A DNA stretch of 64,000 bases from Theocolax elegans (taxonomy: Eukaryota > Arthropoda > Insecta > Hymenoptera > Cerocephalidae). Shown here in pieces: positions 46,850 through 60,600 of the stretch. How positions within the stretch are numbered: position 1 is the first letter of the stretch; the number at the start of each line of letters is the position of its first letter. The DNA lies in assembly GCA_026168455.1 (NCBI GenBank), contig CM047431.1:46193466-46257465 (forward strand), in the 5' to 3' direction. The position numbers were made by a program, and so were the translations under genes. The notes beneath the pieces were generated by a model that saw only the letters and a program-made list of their open reading frames with translations, searched no databases and was not told where the DNA came from.

Positions 46850-47021
46850 CCCTGGTAGAAAATTGAGCCTATTTCTGGTCAGAATTTCTGGTAAAAATTT
46901 TTGAAAATAAGATATTGTTAGAAATCCTTTTTAGAAAATTTGCAGAATTTCTAGATATACACCAATTTAACATGTGTTGACCAGAAATTCTGGTCAGAAT
47001 CTGCGCTATTTTCTACCAGGG
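46850..47021. mobile_element. 172-bp MITE with CCCTGGTAGAAAAT termini
   Basis: Starts CCCTGGTAGAAAAT and ends ATTTTCTACCAGGG, with further inverted similarity inside (TTCTGGTCAGAATTTCTGGT left, ACCAGAAATTCTGGTCAGAA right). It lies just after the segment duplicated at 57.5-57.67 kb, where the second copy has no such insert, so that copy approximates the empty site. Confidence 0.8.
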
Positions 47022-47249
47022 GAAGAACGGACATTAATTTATAAAATTCTAAAAGTTTATTATCCTTTGTTTAATATTCCTCAACTTTTGGGAAATGAAT
47101 TTACATGACATAAATGTGTCTTTGGACCAAAAATATGGTAATTACAATAATTTCACTGATAATGTTTCCTTGTTATTCACATAACGCTTACATTAAAGAG
47201 GAATCAATTTTGTTGATATTGGTGCATCATGAATAAACCCCATTTTAAA

Positions 47250-47522
47250 TTAGATGACGTCGTTTTGATGATTATTCGTAATCTTCTTCAGGTTATATAT
47301 ACCTTTATTTATAAAAACGAATACATTTGATCGTACACAAAATTCTTGTATAGGTATTAATGATTAGCCTTGTACATATAGTTAAACTACATTTTCAATA
47401 TATAAACGAGTAGTAAATAAAATATTATTAACTAATCAACATAAAGCTTAAAATTAATAAACTTTTATAAATAAAGGTAATAATTTGAAGAGGATTATAG
47501 TCATATAAAAAACGCCATCTAA
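47250..47522. mobile_element. foldback MITE, 273 bp
   Basis: TTAGATGACG at the left is mirrored by CGCCATCTAA at the right. The inner arms (TCGTAATCTTCTTCAGG... TACCTTTATTTATAAA against TTTATAAATAAAGGTA... TGAAGAGGATTATAG) pair at roughly three quarters of positions. No ORF. Confidence 0.65.
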
Positions 47523-49388
47523 TGTATAATGTAGTTTATTCATTAATATCATCAAAATATACCTTCTTACACACAATCGTTAGTAGATATGAAATCGTAA
47601 AGTTCGAAACCAAATTTCCGATTTGAATTTTGACTTGTTTAATAAGTCAGTGTGTGCAATTGTCAAATTCCATTGATGATTACACTTTATTAGAGACAGA
47701 GTGAATTCACTTTTGCGTAAAACGTGTTTTCTCATATAGATTTGTTCGAAAAATTTCTAAATCTATATTCCTGTCACTGAGAAAAAGAAATATTTCAGCC
47801 AATTGACATTTCTTGACTGTTAGAATCTGATGATTTAAATATGAGCAAATAAATAAATACTTCTTTACGATTTGAATCAGTTATTAACAGTTAAAACTTT
47901 CATTCGTAATGTTAATATCGAAGAAATATTGTCTTATTATATATTTATTTATTATATTTCTTTGACATAAAAGTTTTATTCTTTCTCTCGGGTGTCTCAT
48001 TAGACAAAATTCGTATATAACAATTTGATTTTATTCAGAAATGCATCTTTCAGAATTTTGTGTTAAATTAATTCAAATTATTTTCTTATCAGTTAAAATT
48101 AAAATTAAGAGATATTATCATACAAATTTATATTATGGTAATAATTATATTTATAATTAATAAGATGGATACTTTATTTTATTTCAGTATAATGATAAAA
48201 AGGCTTTCGAACGAAGTTTTCTTTAACCCATCGTGCAGATATTAAATTATTTTATTAAGTTAAAATCGATATTATGAATACACATTCTTTTCTATAAAAA
48301 TATATATAGCTTTATTATTATATTATATTGGGACAGATAAAGCAATCGTATTTTCATTTGGTGTACATTAAAGATTTTATCTCAATCAAATTACATTATC
48401 AATAAACTATAGACTACGTACTGAGGCCCACGAATCGTACAGATTTATCTTATTATAATTTTAATTATTAACTTACAGTTGCACTTTTAAATTTCAGCAA
48501 TATATAATAGTAATTCTAACATATAAAAATATAAAAATATACAACAAAAATAAAAGAGTATAGGTCGATACTAAATATTGAATTCCACACTGTAAGAGAA
48601 GTGAATATTATCGAGAAATTAATGTCTTTTAAATCATGATTATATATTAAATTACAGTAAATATTATCGAGAAACTAATATAATTTATCGTAAATATTAA
48701 TTCTTAATTGTTAAGAAATATTCATTACTCGATAATATTCAATTTTCTCGTTGCAAGAATAACAGACAGATTATACCGTATGGGTTCCAATTAAGAACAT
48801 TTTTAATTAAGTTTTCTTTAATTGCTTAATTTAATCTACGAATTATATATATGTTTATTATATATTACGCTAAACTTTAATTATATAGAATTCAACGTAT
48901 TTGAAATGGTGACATTGCTAGGGAATTGGTATGAAAACTAGTTTATTAATCGGTAGTTGTGAAACGCTTTTTTTCTGTGATTTCTACACGCTTATGATAC
49001 TCTAAACTTTGTGTGTTTTTCTTATTGTTTTTCCCTTTGAAGCAATCTTTTTAAAGATATCTATGTTTTCTTTTAATTTCAGAAAGAAATTTATCAAAAA
49101 CATTTTTAAATGTCTTTTTAATATAGAAGACATTCTCGTGCATCAAGTTGAAAATACTTTATAAATTGATAATTTTGATAGATCAGCTAATTTTATTCCA
49201 ATGAATGTGTGAACACCAATCGGAAAAAACAGTAAAAATTTTTCACCTATTTCTATGTAAAATGGCTATTCATACTTAATAAATGTAATGCATTTCTACT
49301 AGGAAAATTACTACATTTTATATTTAATTATAATTTTTCTGAATTTTCGTTTGTCGGCGTAAGAGTCAATTGATACACGCTATCGCGG

Positions 49389-51982
49389 AAACATCCATAA
49401 TATAAAAATAACGTTCGAGAATCTCGAAAATTGAAACTCGATCTTGAAATTATGTGAATATCTTAATTTCGATGGAAAAAATAGAAATGAGTGAATGTTG
49501 TTGTATTTGTTATAAAAAAATCAGGGAATGAAATAATGCAAGTTGATACAATTGTGCAACCATGGTTAAAACATGCATGTATTTTCACTTTTTTTTTAAA
49601 AATCCAAAATTCTACCATTTCGTCGGGAAACAACTGTTCAACATCCCAAAAAAATTTTTTGAAGCCACGATTGAAAAAAGAAAATTACGCAAAGCTCAAA
49701 GCATCCTCGAAACCCATCGTGAATCACAAGATGTATAAACTGTAAGGGCGACGAGACAAGCTTCGGTCTCCCCTCCTCCTCCTCCTCCTCTCCCCTAAAA
49801 CCGGGTCACGAAACTCGATTGTGCAGCGCGGGGACATCCGACAAAAAATAGCATCACTCAAGAGAGAGAAGACCAGAGTGAAAGACTCGAGACTTGCTCG
49901 GCACAATTTCTCTGGCTTTCGTGGAAAGCAAAGATGCCGCCATCTTTTTTTTATTTCGGGTTGTTCCAGGGAAAACTTACGGATACGAGAAGAAAAAGAG
50001 AAAGAAAGAGAACGACGTTTCCTTGATCGTTTATTATATAGATATATGTATTTTGAGGATCTGCAGTGTATGAATCTTAAATATGATTTACGAAATTGTT
50101 GACATTCGTAGTAAAAGAATAACTTGATGAATTTTAAACACTGCACATCTATGTTGATCGATGCGAAAGATCGAGTGAAATTCGCGACGATAAATAAAAA
50201 TTACACATTCATTCGCTCGAGTGACAGGTGACAATCCAACCGATATTAAATTATTTGTCAATATCGACCTCGTGTTACCAATTCTTAAACCCACGTGGTT
50301 TTCGTTTCGTTCCAACAATGCAAACCGATTACGATTCATCAATTTTCTGTTTGCATTGCTCAACTGTTCCGTTTCGAGAGCTTACACCCGCGCTCGTATT
50401 GCAAACACATGCGTACGTATATATATAATATATACACACATATACACGAGGACAAGCAATTTTTCTGACCTGTATCTTTTTTTTCTCTCTCCGAGTTTAG
50501 TATACACGCGTGCAAACCATGAGGGGTCGAAGATTAGACAAGACCCAAAGTTTCTTTTAAAGATAATACTTTATGGGCGCCCCTTATTCTTTTAAAGTAA
50601 AAAATAAGTATTCTTGGCAATTTTCCGATTAGTAATATTTATATAATTAAATAAACAAATTCTACGAAAATTTTTAGAAAATGTTAGTGTATACTATTGC
50701 GACGTTATATAAAATTTTCCATAGCGAATCACTTCTTCGATGTTTTGAGTATTTAAAATATTTAACGTTCGTTAGACATCCCGTAAAAATGTAAACTATT
50801 TTTACAAGCATCGATTGATATGAAAAGAAAATGTTATTTTATATATAAGAACTGAGTAATTAATGAGAGAAATATTTTCTACTTTAGCTATTTGAAAAAT
50901 TGACTATATTATATACCAATATAAGAAACCAGTCTATACGGCCTCATTTAATGATTTAAAAATCCTACTTCTGTATATTTAATTTGATGTGCATTTTCTA
51001 AGTTTATTGATTATTAATGATAGTTTCAATTGAGGAATAAAATAGATTTTATTAAAATTAATCAAGTTGAACGAACCTTAAGAGTAAAATAAACGTAGTC
51101 GAAATTTTTAATTTTTCAAGAAGGCCCTTCTTACGACGTGCTGATGGATTTCCTTTATCAATAATTTTTACCTTTCACTTAATCTCTACCGTTGGCATCG
51201 ATAAATTTTAATCTAATAGTACTCGTTATACTTAAATTATAATACGTTTTCGTTGAATCTGATAGATCGTACCAGACTTCATTGTGGCGATTAGAAGTGA
51301 TAATTGTAATAACATTCATTCGATTGTAAATCAGAAACATAGTATATCAAAATGTTTTATATACGCTTGCGTTGAATGTTGGCGAATTAAACATATTAAT
51401 TTTAAGACGAGCCATAAAAAATTATGTAAAAAATATGTTTTCTTGTAATCGACTAATTTTTATATCGTCTTATAGCTGTAATTCATATTTAGTTATGCCT
51501 TTAAAATGTAATAATTTCACTTACTCTATTCAAATTTAAAATTTAATTATTATAAAAATGGTATATCGGATAAGAATAATTTATATAATAGCTAATATAA
51601 TTTTTTGTTCAATGTTTTTATAATTAATGTTCATTATATTTTTTAAAATACATCAATGTTTTACGTATATTTATTACTGTTTCATGTCGATGATTTTTAG
51701 ATGAATTTAGAAAAAATAGAATAATTAAATAATTTTTAGCATCTTAGCTAAAAATCTTAATTTATTTTTCTTGTTAATCAATTTCCTAATACACAATTAT
51801 TAACTGCAAATAATTTACTCAAGAATAAAAATCCCTATATCGACGGCTCCTATTCATAAAGTCCTATACCAGAAGTCATTTCTATATAGTCCTATCTTAA
51901 AGAAAATTTATAAGATCCTATCTTAATTATAATTCTATAAAGTCCTATCTCAGAAGTACAATTTTATAAAGTCCTATCTCAG
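49389..51982. repeat. 2.6-kb tandem duplication, copy A
   Basis: AAACATCCATAATATAAAAA at 49389 recurs at 51983, an offset of 2594 bp. The copies are almost identical for about 1.7 kb (few substitutions, one CTC-unit length change near 49780), then differ by many small indels from about 51110. The segment includes a GC-richer CTC/GAGA-containing patch (49745-50000). Short open frames on both strands are shared by both copies but look non-coding. The 3' end (51836-51982) is a foldback-transposon arm. Confidence 0.9.
51836..51982. repeat. truncated foldback arm with AGTCCTAT tandem repeats
   Basis: Begins TATATCGACGGCTCC and then carries repeats of roughly 30 bp around TATAAAGTCCTATCTCAGAA. It is cut off where duplication copy B begins, at a shared GAAA. 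Confidence 0.75.
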
Positions 51983-54640
51983 AAACATCCATAATATAAA
52001 AATAACGTTCGAGAATCTCGAAAATTGAAACTCGATCTTGAAATTATGTGAATATCTTAATTTCGATGGAAAAAATAGAAATGAGTGAATGTTGTTGTAT
52101 TTGTTATAAAAAAATCAGGGAATGAAATAATGCAAGTTGATACAATTGTGCAACCATGGTTAAAACATGCATGTATTTTCACTTTTTTTTTAAAAATCCA
52201 AAATTCTACCATTTCGTGGGCAAACAACTGTTCAACATCCCAAAAAAATTTTTTGAAGCCACGATTGAAAAAAGAAAATTACGCAAAGCTCAAAGCATCC
52301 TCGAAACCCATCGTGAATCACAAGATGTATAAACTGTAAGGGCGACGAGACAAGCTTCGGTCTCCCCTCCTCCTCCTCCTCTCCCCTAAAACCGGGTCAC
52401 GAAACTCGATTGTGCAGCGCGGGGACATCCGACAAAAAATAGCATCACTCAAGAGAGAGAAGACCAGAGTGAAAGACTCGAGACTTGCTCGGCACAATTT
52501 CTCTGGCTTTCGTGGAAAGCAAAGATGCCGCCATCTTTTTTTTATTTCGGGTTGTTCCAGGGAAAACTTACGGATACGAGAAGAAAAAGAGAAAGAAAGA
52601 GAACGACGTTTCGTTGATCGTTTATTATATAGATATATGTATTTTGAGGATCTGCAGTGTATGAATCTTAAATATGATTTACGAAATTGTTGACATTCGT
52701 AGTAAAAGAATAACTTGATGAATTTTAAACACTGCACATCTATGTTGATCGATGCGAAAGATCGAGTGAAATTCGCGACGATAAATAAAAATTACACATT
52801 CATTCGCTCGAGCGACAGGTGACAATCCAACCGATATTAAATTATTTGTCAATATCGACCTCGTGTTACCAATTCTTAAACCCACGTGGTTTTCGTTTCG
52901 TTCCAACAATGCAAATCGATTACGATTCATCAATTTTCTGTTTGCATTGCTCAACTGTTCCGTTTCGAGAGCTTACACCCGCGCTCGTATTGCAAACACA
53001 TGCGTGCGTATATATATAATATATACACACATATACACGAGGACAAGCAATTTTTCTGACCTGTATCTTTTTTTTCTCTCTCCGAGTTTAGTATACACGC
53101 GTGCAAACCATGAGGGGTCGAAGATTAGACAAGACCCAAAGTTTCTTTTAAAGATAATACTTTATGGGCGCCCCTTATTCTTTTAAAGTAAAAAATAAGT
53201 ATTCTTGGCAATTTTCCGATTAGTAATATTTATATAATTAAATAAACAAATTCTACGAAAATTTTTAGAAAATGTTAGTGTATACTATTGCGACGTTATA
53301 TAAAATTTTCCATAGCGAATCACTTCTTCGATGTTTTGAGTATTTAAAATATTTAACGTTCGTTAGACATCCCGTAAAAATGTAAACTATTTTTACAAGC
53401 ATCGATTGATATGAAAAGAAAATGTTATTTTATATATAAGAACTGAGTAATTAATGAGAGAAATATTTTCTACTTTAGCTATTTGAAAAATTGACTATAT
53501 TATATACCAATATAAGAAACCAGTCTATACGGCCTCATTTAATAATTTAAAAATCCTACTTCTGTATATTTAATTTGATGTGCATTTTCTAAGTTTATTG
53601 ATTATTAATGATAGTTTCAATTGAGGAATAAAATAGATTTTATTAAAATTAATCAAGTTGAACGAACCTTAAGAGTAAAATAAACGTAGTCGAAATTTTA
53701 TTTTCCGGGGGGGGATAAGATCCGCACTTCTTACGACGGTGATGGATTGCCTTACTCAAATAATTTTTACCTTTCACTTAATCTCTACCCGTTTCATCGA
53801 GAAATGTTAATCTAATAGTACTCGTATACTTAATTATAATACGTTTTCGTTGAATCTGAGAGATCGTACGCGAGACTTCATTGTGTCGATTAGAAGTGAT
53901 AATTGTAATAACATTCATTCGATTGTAAATCAGAAACATAGTATATCAAAATGTTTATAGACGCTTGCGTTGAATGTTGGCGAATTAAACATATTAATTT
54001 TAAGACGAGGCCATAAAAAATTATGTAAAAAATATGTTTTCTTGTAATCGACTCAATTTTTATATCGTCTTATAGCTGTAATTCATATTTAGTTATGCCT
54101 TTAAAATGTAATAATTTCACTTACTCTATTCAAATTAATTATTATAAAAATGGTATATCGGATAAGAATAATTTATATAATAGATAATATAATTTTTGTT
54201 TGTTCAATGTTTTCTTATTAATGTTCATTATATTTTTTAAAATACATCAATGTTTTACGTATATTTATTACTGTTTCATGTCGATGATTTTTAGATGAAT
54301 TTAGAAAAATAGAATAATTAATAATTTTTAGCATCTTAGCTAAAAATCTTAATTTATTTTCCTTGTTAATCAATTTCCTAATAACAATTATTAACTGCAA
54401 ATAATTTACTCAAGAATAAAAAATCCCTATATCGACGGCTCCTATTCATAAAGTCCTATACCAGAAGTCATTTCTATATAGTCCTATCTTAAAGAAAATT
54501 TTATAAGATCCTATCTTAATTATAATTCTATAAAGTCCTATCTCAGAAGTACAATTTTATAAAGTCCTATCTCAAAGTACAATTTTATAAGTCCTATCTG
54601 AAAAAGTCAGTTCTATAAAGTCCTATCTCATCTCAAATTT
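51983..54640. repeat. 2.6-kb tandem duplication, copy B
   Basis: Second copy of 49389-51982. After about 53690 it contains a poly-G run (53706-53713) and many one-base gaps relative to copy A. It ends in a longer foldback arm (54428-54640). Confidence 0.9.
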
Positions 54641-55463
54641 TGAACGCTACAAATCATTAAACAATAAGTTTTTTATAAAAACAATAAATTATAAAAATAA
54701 TATTTACACCTTTATCTAAAAAGATAAATCTATATGGCAGAATCGGATAATATGTTCATGTAAAGAGTACACTTTTACCGAATATATTATATTTCATTAA
54801 CCTCGTTATCGAGATTTTATAAGTATATAAAAAATATTAAAATTTGAATTTTGTATCCAGGTGGAAATTCGGCATTTATGAAACGTTTTTTAGACAAGAA
54901 ATTGGCCATTTGCCATTAAAATGGCCATAAATCGTACATTAATGCCCGAAAAACGTTTCACTTAACCAAAAAATGTTAACTTTCACTAGGGTAAATATCC
55001 TGCCAAATTGGAATCTATTATAAATATATATCATATAATATATATATACTATATATTATATAAGTAGAATTATTAAGAGGTCAAATATATAAGTAATTCA
55101 TTTAAAAAGAAAATAAAAAAGTAAGACATTAAAATGTACTTGACGACAGAGATAGGACTGAATCTGCGCAACTTTTTTAGATTCAGTTTTGAAATTTGTG
55201 ATATTTGAATAAAAAATGTTACCTTTTACTTCAATGTTATGAGAACGGCAATTTTTTAAAAAGAAACAATATAAATAAATAATATAAATAATAAATAAAT
55301 AATATAATATAAATTATATTGTCATAATAGTTTTCAAATTATATAATTATCAATATTATTATAATTTTATGAAGTTAAGAGAAAGTGTATTAAAGGAAGG
55401 GGGGGGGGCTTAAAAAAATTGACTTTTATGATCGAACTTTATTGAATTGCATTTGAGATAGGA
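54098..55463. repeat. 1.37-kb segment repeated at 55464-56745
   Basis: From TTTAAAATGTAATAATTTCA onward the segment repeats at about 55464, through the foldback arm and the interior with GGTGGAAATTC, ATGGCCATAAATCGTACATT and a poly-G run (55399-55407 and 56690-56698). The junction GAGATAGGACTTTAAAATG fuses a truncated right foldback arm to the start of the next copy. Confidence 0.8.
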
Positions 55464-55797
55464 CTTTAAAATGTAATAATTTCACTTACTCTATTCAAAT
55501 TTAATTATTATAAAAATGGTATATCGGATAAGAATAATTTATATAATAGATAATATAATTTTTTGTTTGTTCAATGTTTTCTTAATTAATGTTCATTATA
55601 TTTTTTAAAATACATCAATGTTTTACGTATATTTATTACTGTTTCATGTCGATGATTTTTAGATGAATTTAGAAAAAATAGAATAATTAAATAATTTTTA
55701 GCATCTTAGCTAAAAATCTTAATTTATTTTTCTTGTTAATCAATTTCCTAATACACAATTATTAACTGCAAATAATTTACTCAAGAATAAAAATCCC

Positions 55798-56919
55798 TAT
55801 ATCGACGGCTCCTATTCATAAAGTCCTATACCAGAAGTCATTTCTATATAGTCCTATCTTAAAGAAAATTTTATAAGATCCTATCTTAATTATAATTCTA
55901 TAAAGTCCTATCTCAGAAGTACAATTTTATAAAGTCCTATCTCAGAAGTACAATTTTATAAAGTCCTATCTGAAAAGTCAGTTCTATAAAGTCCTATCTC
56001 ATCTCAAATTTTGAAAGCTACAAAATCATTAAACATAAGTTTTTTAATAAAAACAATAAATTATAAAAATAATATTTACACCTTTATCTAAAAATAAAAT
56101 ATATATGCAGAATCGGATAATAATGTTCATGTAAAGAGTACACTTTTACCGATATATTATATTTCATTAACCTCGTTATCGAGATTTTATAAGTATATAA
56201 AAAATATTAAAATTTGAATTTTGTATCCAGGTGGAAATTCGAGCATTTATGAAACGTTTTTTAGACAAGAAATTGGCCATTGCCATTAAAATGGCCATAA
56301 ATCGTACATTAATGCCCGAAAAAAACGTTTCACTTAACCAAAAATGTTAACTTTTCCACTAGGGTAAATATCCTGCCAATTGGATCTATTATAAATATAT
56401 ATCATATAATATATATACTATATATTATATAAGTAGAATTATTTAAGAGGTCAAAATATATAAGTAATTCATTTAAAAAGAAAATAAAAAGTAAGACATT
56501 TAAAATGTACTTGACGACAGAGATGAGACTGAATCTGCCGCAACTTTTTTTAGATTCAGTTTTGAAATTTGTGATATTTGAATAAAAAATGTTACCTTTT
56601 ACTTCAATGTTATGAGAACGGCAATTTTTTAAAAGAAACAATATAAATAATATAATATAAATAATAAATAATATAATATAAATTATATTGGGGGGGGGCT
56701 TAAAAAATTGCTTTTATGATCGACTTTATTTGAATTGCATTTGTTATAGGACTTATAAATTGGACTTCCGAGATAGGACTTTATAATACGTGACTAAATT
56801 TTTTTTTGAGATAGGACTTTATAGAATTTCTTTGAGTTGGACTTTATAGAATTATTCTGAGTTAGGACATTTTTTAATTAATTTTGAGATAGGACTTTAT
56901 GAATGGCGCCGTCGATATA
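55798..56919. mobile_element. foldback transposon with tandem-repeat inverted termini, 1122 bp
   Basis: The left arm (55798-56000) starts TATATCGACGGCTCCTATTC and contains repeats around AAAGTCCTATCTCAGAAGTA. The right arm (about 56745-56919) is its inverse, with repeats of GAGATAGGACTTTATAGAAT, ending GAATGGCGCCGTCGATATA. The middle (56000-56745) is AT-rich with no long ORF. Long inverted termini made of tandem repeats are the hallmark of Foldback-type elements. Two partial copies lie at 51836-51982 and 54428-55463. No clear target duplication was seen. Confidence 0.75.
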
Positions 56920-57419
56920 TACGTTTGTATTTATATAAATATAATTAATTTATCATATTATATACGATAACTCTGTTAAAGTACTCGGTAGGAATAAATA
57001 TATATTACCAAGATTGTTAGATATAAAAAAATAAAGTAAGTTAATAACCAGAGAAAAGTTCTCACGACATTGTGAACAGGTTGCGGAGCGCATCATTTTT
57101 TCTCACGTCTAGAGTCCTCTTTCACAAAGAAAGGAAGAAGCTAGTGCACTTCCTTTTCAAGGACCGAACTCGATTCCCCATTGCATTTTCCAAAAGTCGA
57201 ATCAGTTTATGCCGGTCAAATTTTTTTCTTAGAAAATAAGCGATTTCGATTTATTTGAACATTATAGAATTACAATTGTAAGTACTTTGCGAAATTTAAA
57301 AGGACCTTGAGTAACGTTGAATAGTAGTAAATGACGTTTAAAATATTGAAGTAAAAATATGACATGAATATATATAGACAATATATTTCAGAACGAAAAG
57401 AAGAAACTGGTAGACAATT

Positions 57420-57670
57420 TTTAAAATAAAAATTAATAATAATGCTCTCATAAAAAAATAATAAACATTAGTAAAGGTTCAATGTAAAGTACAGACATTC
57501 AATTATTTATGTGATATTTATCCTTAATTATAGTGATAAAAATTCTTATATAGCACGTGAAGCAAATGTGGAAATGATTTTTAGGATTTGATATAACCTT
57601 ACCATGGTGCTATAATCAACCTTTGCTCTTCCTGTCTTATCGAAGCAGAATATCATGTACAAAATGAAAA
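57420..57670. repeat. diverged duplicate of 46620-46849
   Basis: Same ordered blocks as the partner copy but with extra sequence in the middle and no CCCTGGTAG element at its end. Confidence 0.6.
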
Positions 57671-60600
57671 TAAAAAACTTGATTAATTTTTTTTATTAAT
57701 AATCTACAATCTGTGTGCTAAAAAGAATTTATTAGTTCACAAAAGTAATTTCTTAGCAATTATTTTGGTAAAATATATTAGTTATATTTAACCACTTGCT
57801 TAACATTTTTTGGTAAATGATTTCTCAAAAGGTATTGTATATTTCTGCATAGAATTGAACACACGGGTAGGAAATTAATATACAAATGACAATCAACTCT
57901 TTAAAGTTTTATAAATTAACCCACTGTTTTAATAATGTCTAATTTTTCGTGATACTTTACGTCCATAAGATAAAAAGAGATAGTAAAAATTTAGTATGAC
58001 AGTCACCTTAAATCACGTAAAAAATGTATCTTTACCGAAAATTTTTAATTAATACTATTTCAGACGTGCGCGTCTATAGTAAAACTGATTATATTTTTGA
58101 ACTTACAAATAATACGAGTATGTATAAGATATACAGTTATCTATATAATAAGATATACAGTTATATTAGTTACAACATTTACCATTATCTTTATATCTGT
58201 TTACATATTTTTCGTATAGTTATAAATAAAGTATTAACTTATCGATCTCTTGATTCTAATTTTTTTTTACCATTAATCATTTAACGAGTAACAAAATTTG
58301 TATTACCGTCAAACAATCAACGTTAATAAACTATATATAATTCAACGAAAAAAAAAACCAATTGTCATGTTTCAAAATTTGTTCAAATATTAGTATTCGT
58401 AATTACATTGTGTCTCTTCTTTTTCTTATGTTTTATTGTTTCTTGTCAACGTCAAGATGATAATTACAACGTTGCTTGAACAAATATCGTTGAATGCAGT
58501 ACGCACGAAAATGCGAAAACAAGTAAAACGTATACATATTTAAACTAGAAAATGTTGCATTTCAAAAATTCTTGATAGGAAAACCGCGAGGTTTTAACGT
58601 CGTGAATCATTGAAATACTTGGAATTTATGTACGCCAATAATATTCTAATGATTGAGAAACTATATATATATACACACATACAAAACATACTGATAATGC
58701 ATTTTTGGAGTGTCCGCGCGTTCTTAATTATATATAAAAATGGATAACCTAATCTGATATAACGACCGTTGCGAGTGAACATTTTTGTAAGATTCTTCTC
58801 TTGACGATGTGAGTCAAATACATTTTATTTTTAGAATTATTGAGTCGTACTTATTCGAGAGAAATTTTTTTATCATTATTGTTAGGCAAACTTCGTTCTG
58901 TCTTTTTATTTCTTATAATTTAATATCAATCGCGTCTATTCGACGGTTTAACGTTTAAAGTACCAGAGATAATACCAAACATCCTAATCTAACAAAAAGA
59001 CAACCGAAAATTATTTCAGTTACCATTCAGAACTTTTCGATCATTTACACTCTGGATTATATAAAGGATTTTAATAAATGAAAAAAAAATAATAACAATA
59101 AAAAATGTTGTAGTTATTTAATTTAACACAAGTACGAGCACCCAGTGCACCTGCCACAATTCAGCTACATTCGAATGTATATACGCGAATATAATTTTTT
59201 AATAAAAATTATCATGACAGTGCGCTAGAGCTAAGATTTGTATAAACTGTTCGAGAAAGATCAACCGAACAATCTATAATTATATTTGTAAAGAAATCGT
59301 CAAAAAATGTTCAAATCGTCAAAAATATCTCAGCTACAGTAATTTTTATTAGAAAATTTTTAAAAGTTTAGAAAATATTTTAATTTTCCAAGTAGTTGGA
59401 TAATAAATTAATATTGCAGAATAAACCTCGTCTTGAACTTCGATATTTTGATGGCACCAGCGTAAAATTCATAAATTATTGTCAAATAGCATGGAAGAAA
59501 AAAAATAAAACTAAAAGTATACGGCATCTCAAACAAAGATAAACTATGATAATATTTGCGCGGATAATAAATCACTAAAACTGTAACTTTAATGCACGTA
59601 TAAATTGAAAATAGTCTATATGTGTGCATGCTTGTGTATGTGTGTGTGTGTGTACGTGTCTAAGGATTAAAATAATTTAAAGTTTTTATTGAGACAATTG
59701 GATGATTCAGAGGTTGCGCACGAAAGATTGTTGGAAAGAGTTGGGTTTAACGGTACATCGGGAGTCTGAATGGAGCTACTCAACCATAACGATACCATAA
59801 ATTTCTTCCTATCTCTTTCTGCATACTAGAATTTTTCAAGAGAATTGTTTCGCTTTCTTGTTTTTGTTATAAAAATACTTTTTTGTTTAACGGGTCACTC
59901 GCCGATTAAATATTTAAATGAAATAAAATTATTTTATTCTGCAATATTAACTTATTTTTCTTTCAATTTCGAAATGGTTTTTAATTAAATAATTGAATAA
60001 AGTGATTTAGCATTGTACAATATAATTAGTAAATGTGTTTTAATATTAAAGTGTAAGGTATAGAATTTATAACAAATTGAAAATACATTTTATTTTTAAA
60101 TTACTTGTTTTTTTGGTTTATCGATCCCAAAGAAGCTTTCAAGTCAAAAAGTCGGAAGCTATACTACAATAAATATTTTTGTAGGGGTCCAGTAAAAATT
60201 GTTTAATCAATTTTACTAAAAAGTAAATGTTGTTGAACCATATGGAACGTGCGTAAAGTTTACTTAACTATATATGTGACTTATAACAATAAATATATAA
60301 ATAAGTAAATAAATACATTGAAAAATGAATAAATAAACTTTTTTACTGGGTTTGGATTGAGCCTCGACAACATCGGGTCACCAAAAAATACTCGAGCTCC
60401 TCGAAAAATTTAACTGGCATAAATAACAGTTACATATTTTAATATTTTACAATAATAGTAACTCCAACATTACAACTAAAATAAATTTTTATTATAATTA
60501 ATGCAGAATTTATAACTATGTAAATACATTCTTATTTTGTTACTGTGTATAACAACTGTATAATTCAGACTTAGTTCAAGTAATCGACGAAGCGTTGTAC

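Noticed and set aside
49724..50146. 140-codon minus-strand frame rich in Arg/Ser, present again at 52318-52737
   Set aside because: It exists because CT/GA-rich sequence is stop-poor. The second copy differs by a codon-length change in a CTC microsatellite, and no domain or splice context fits.
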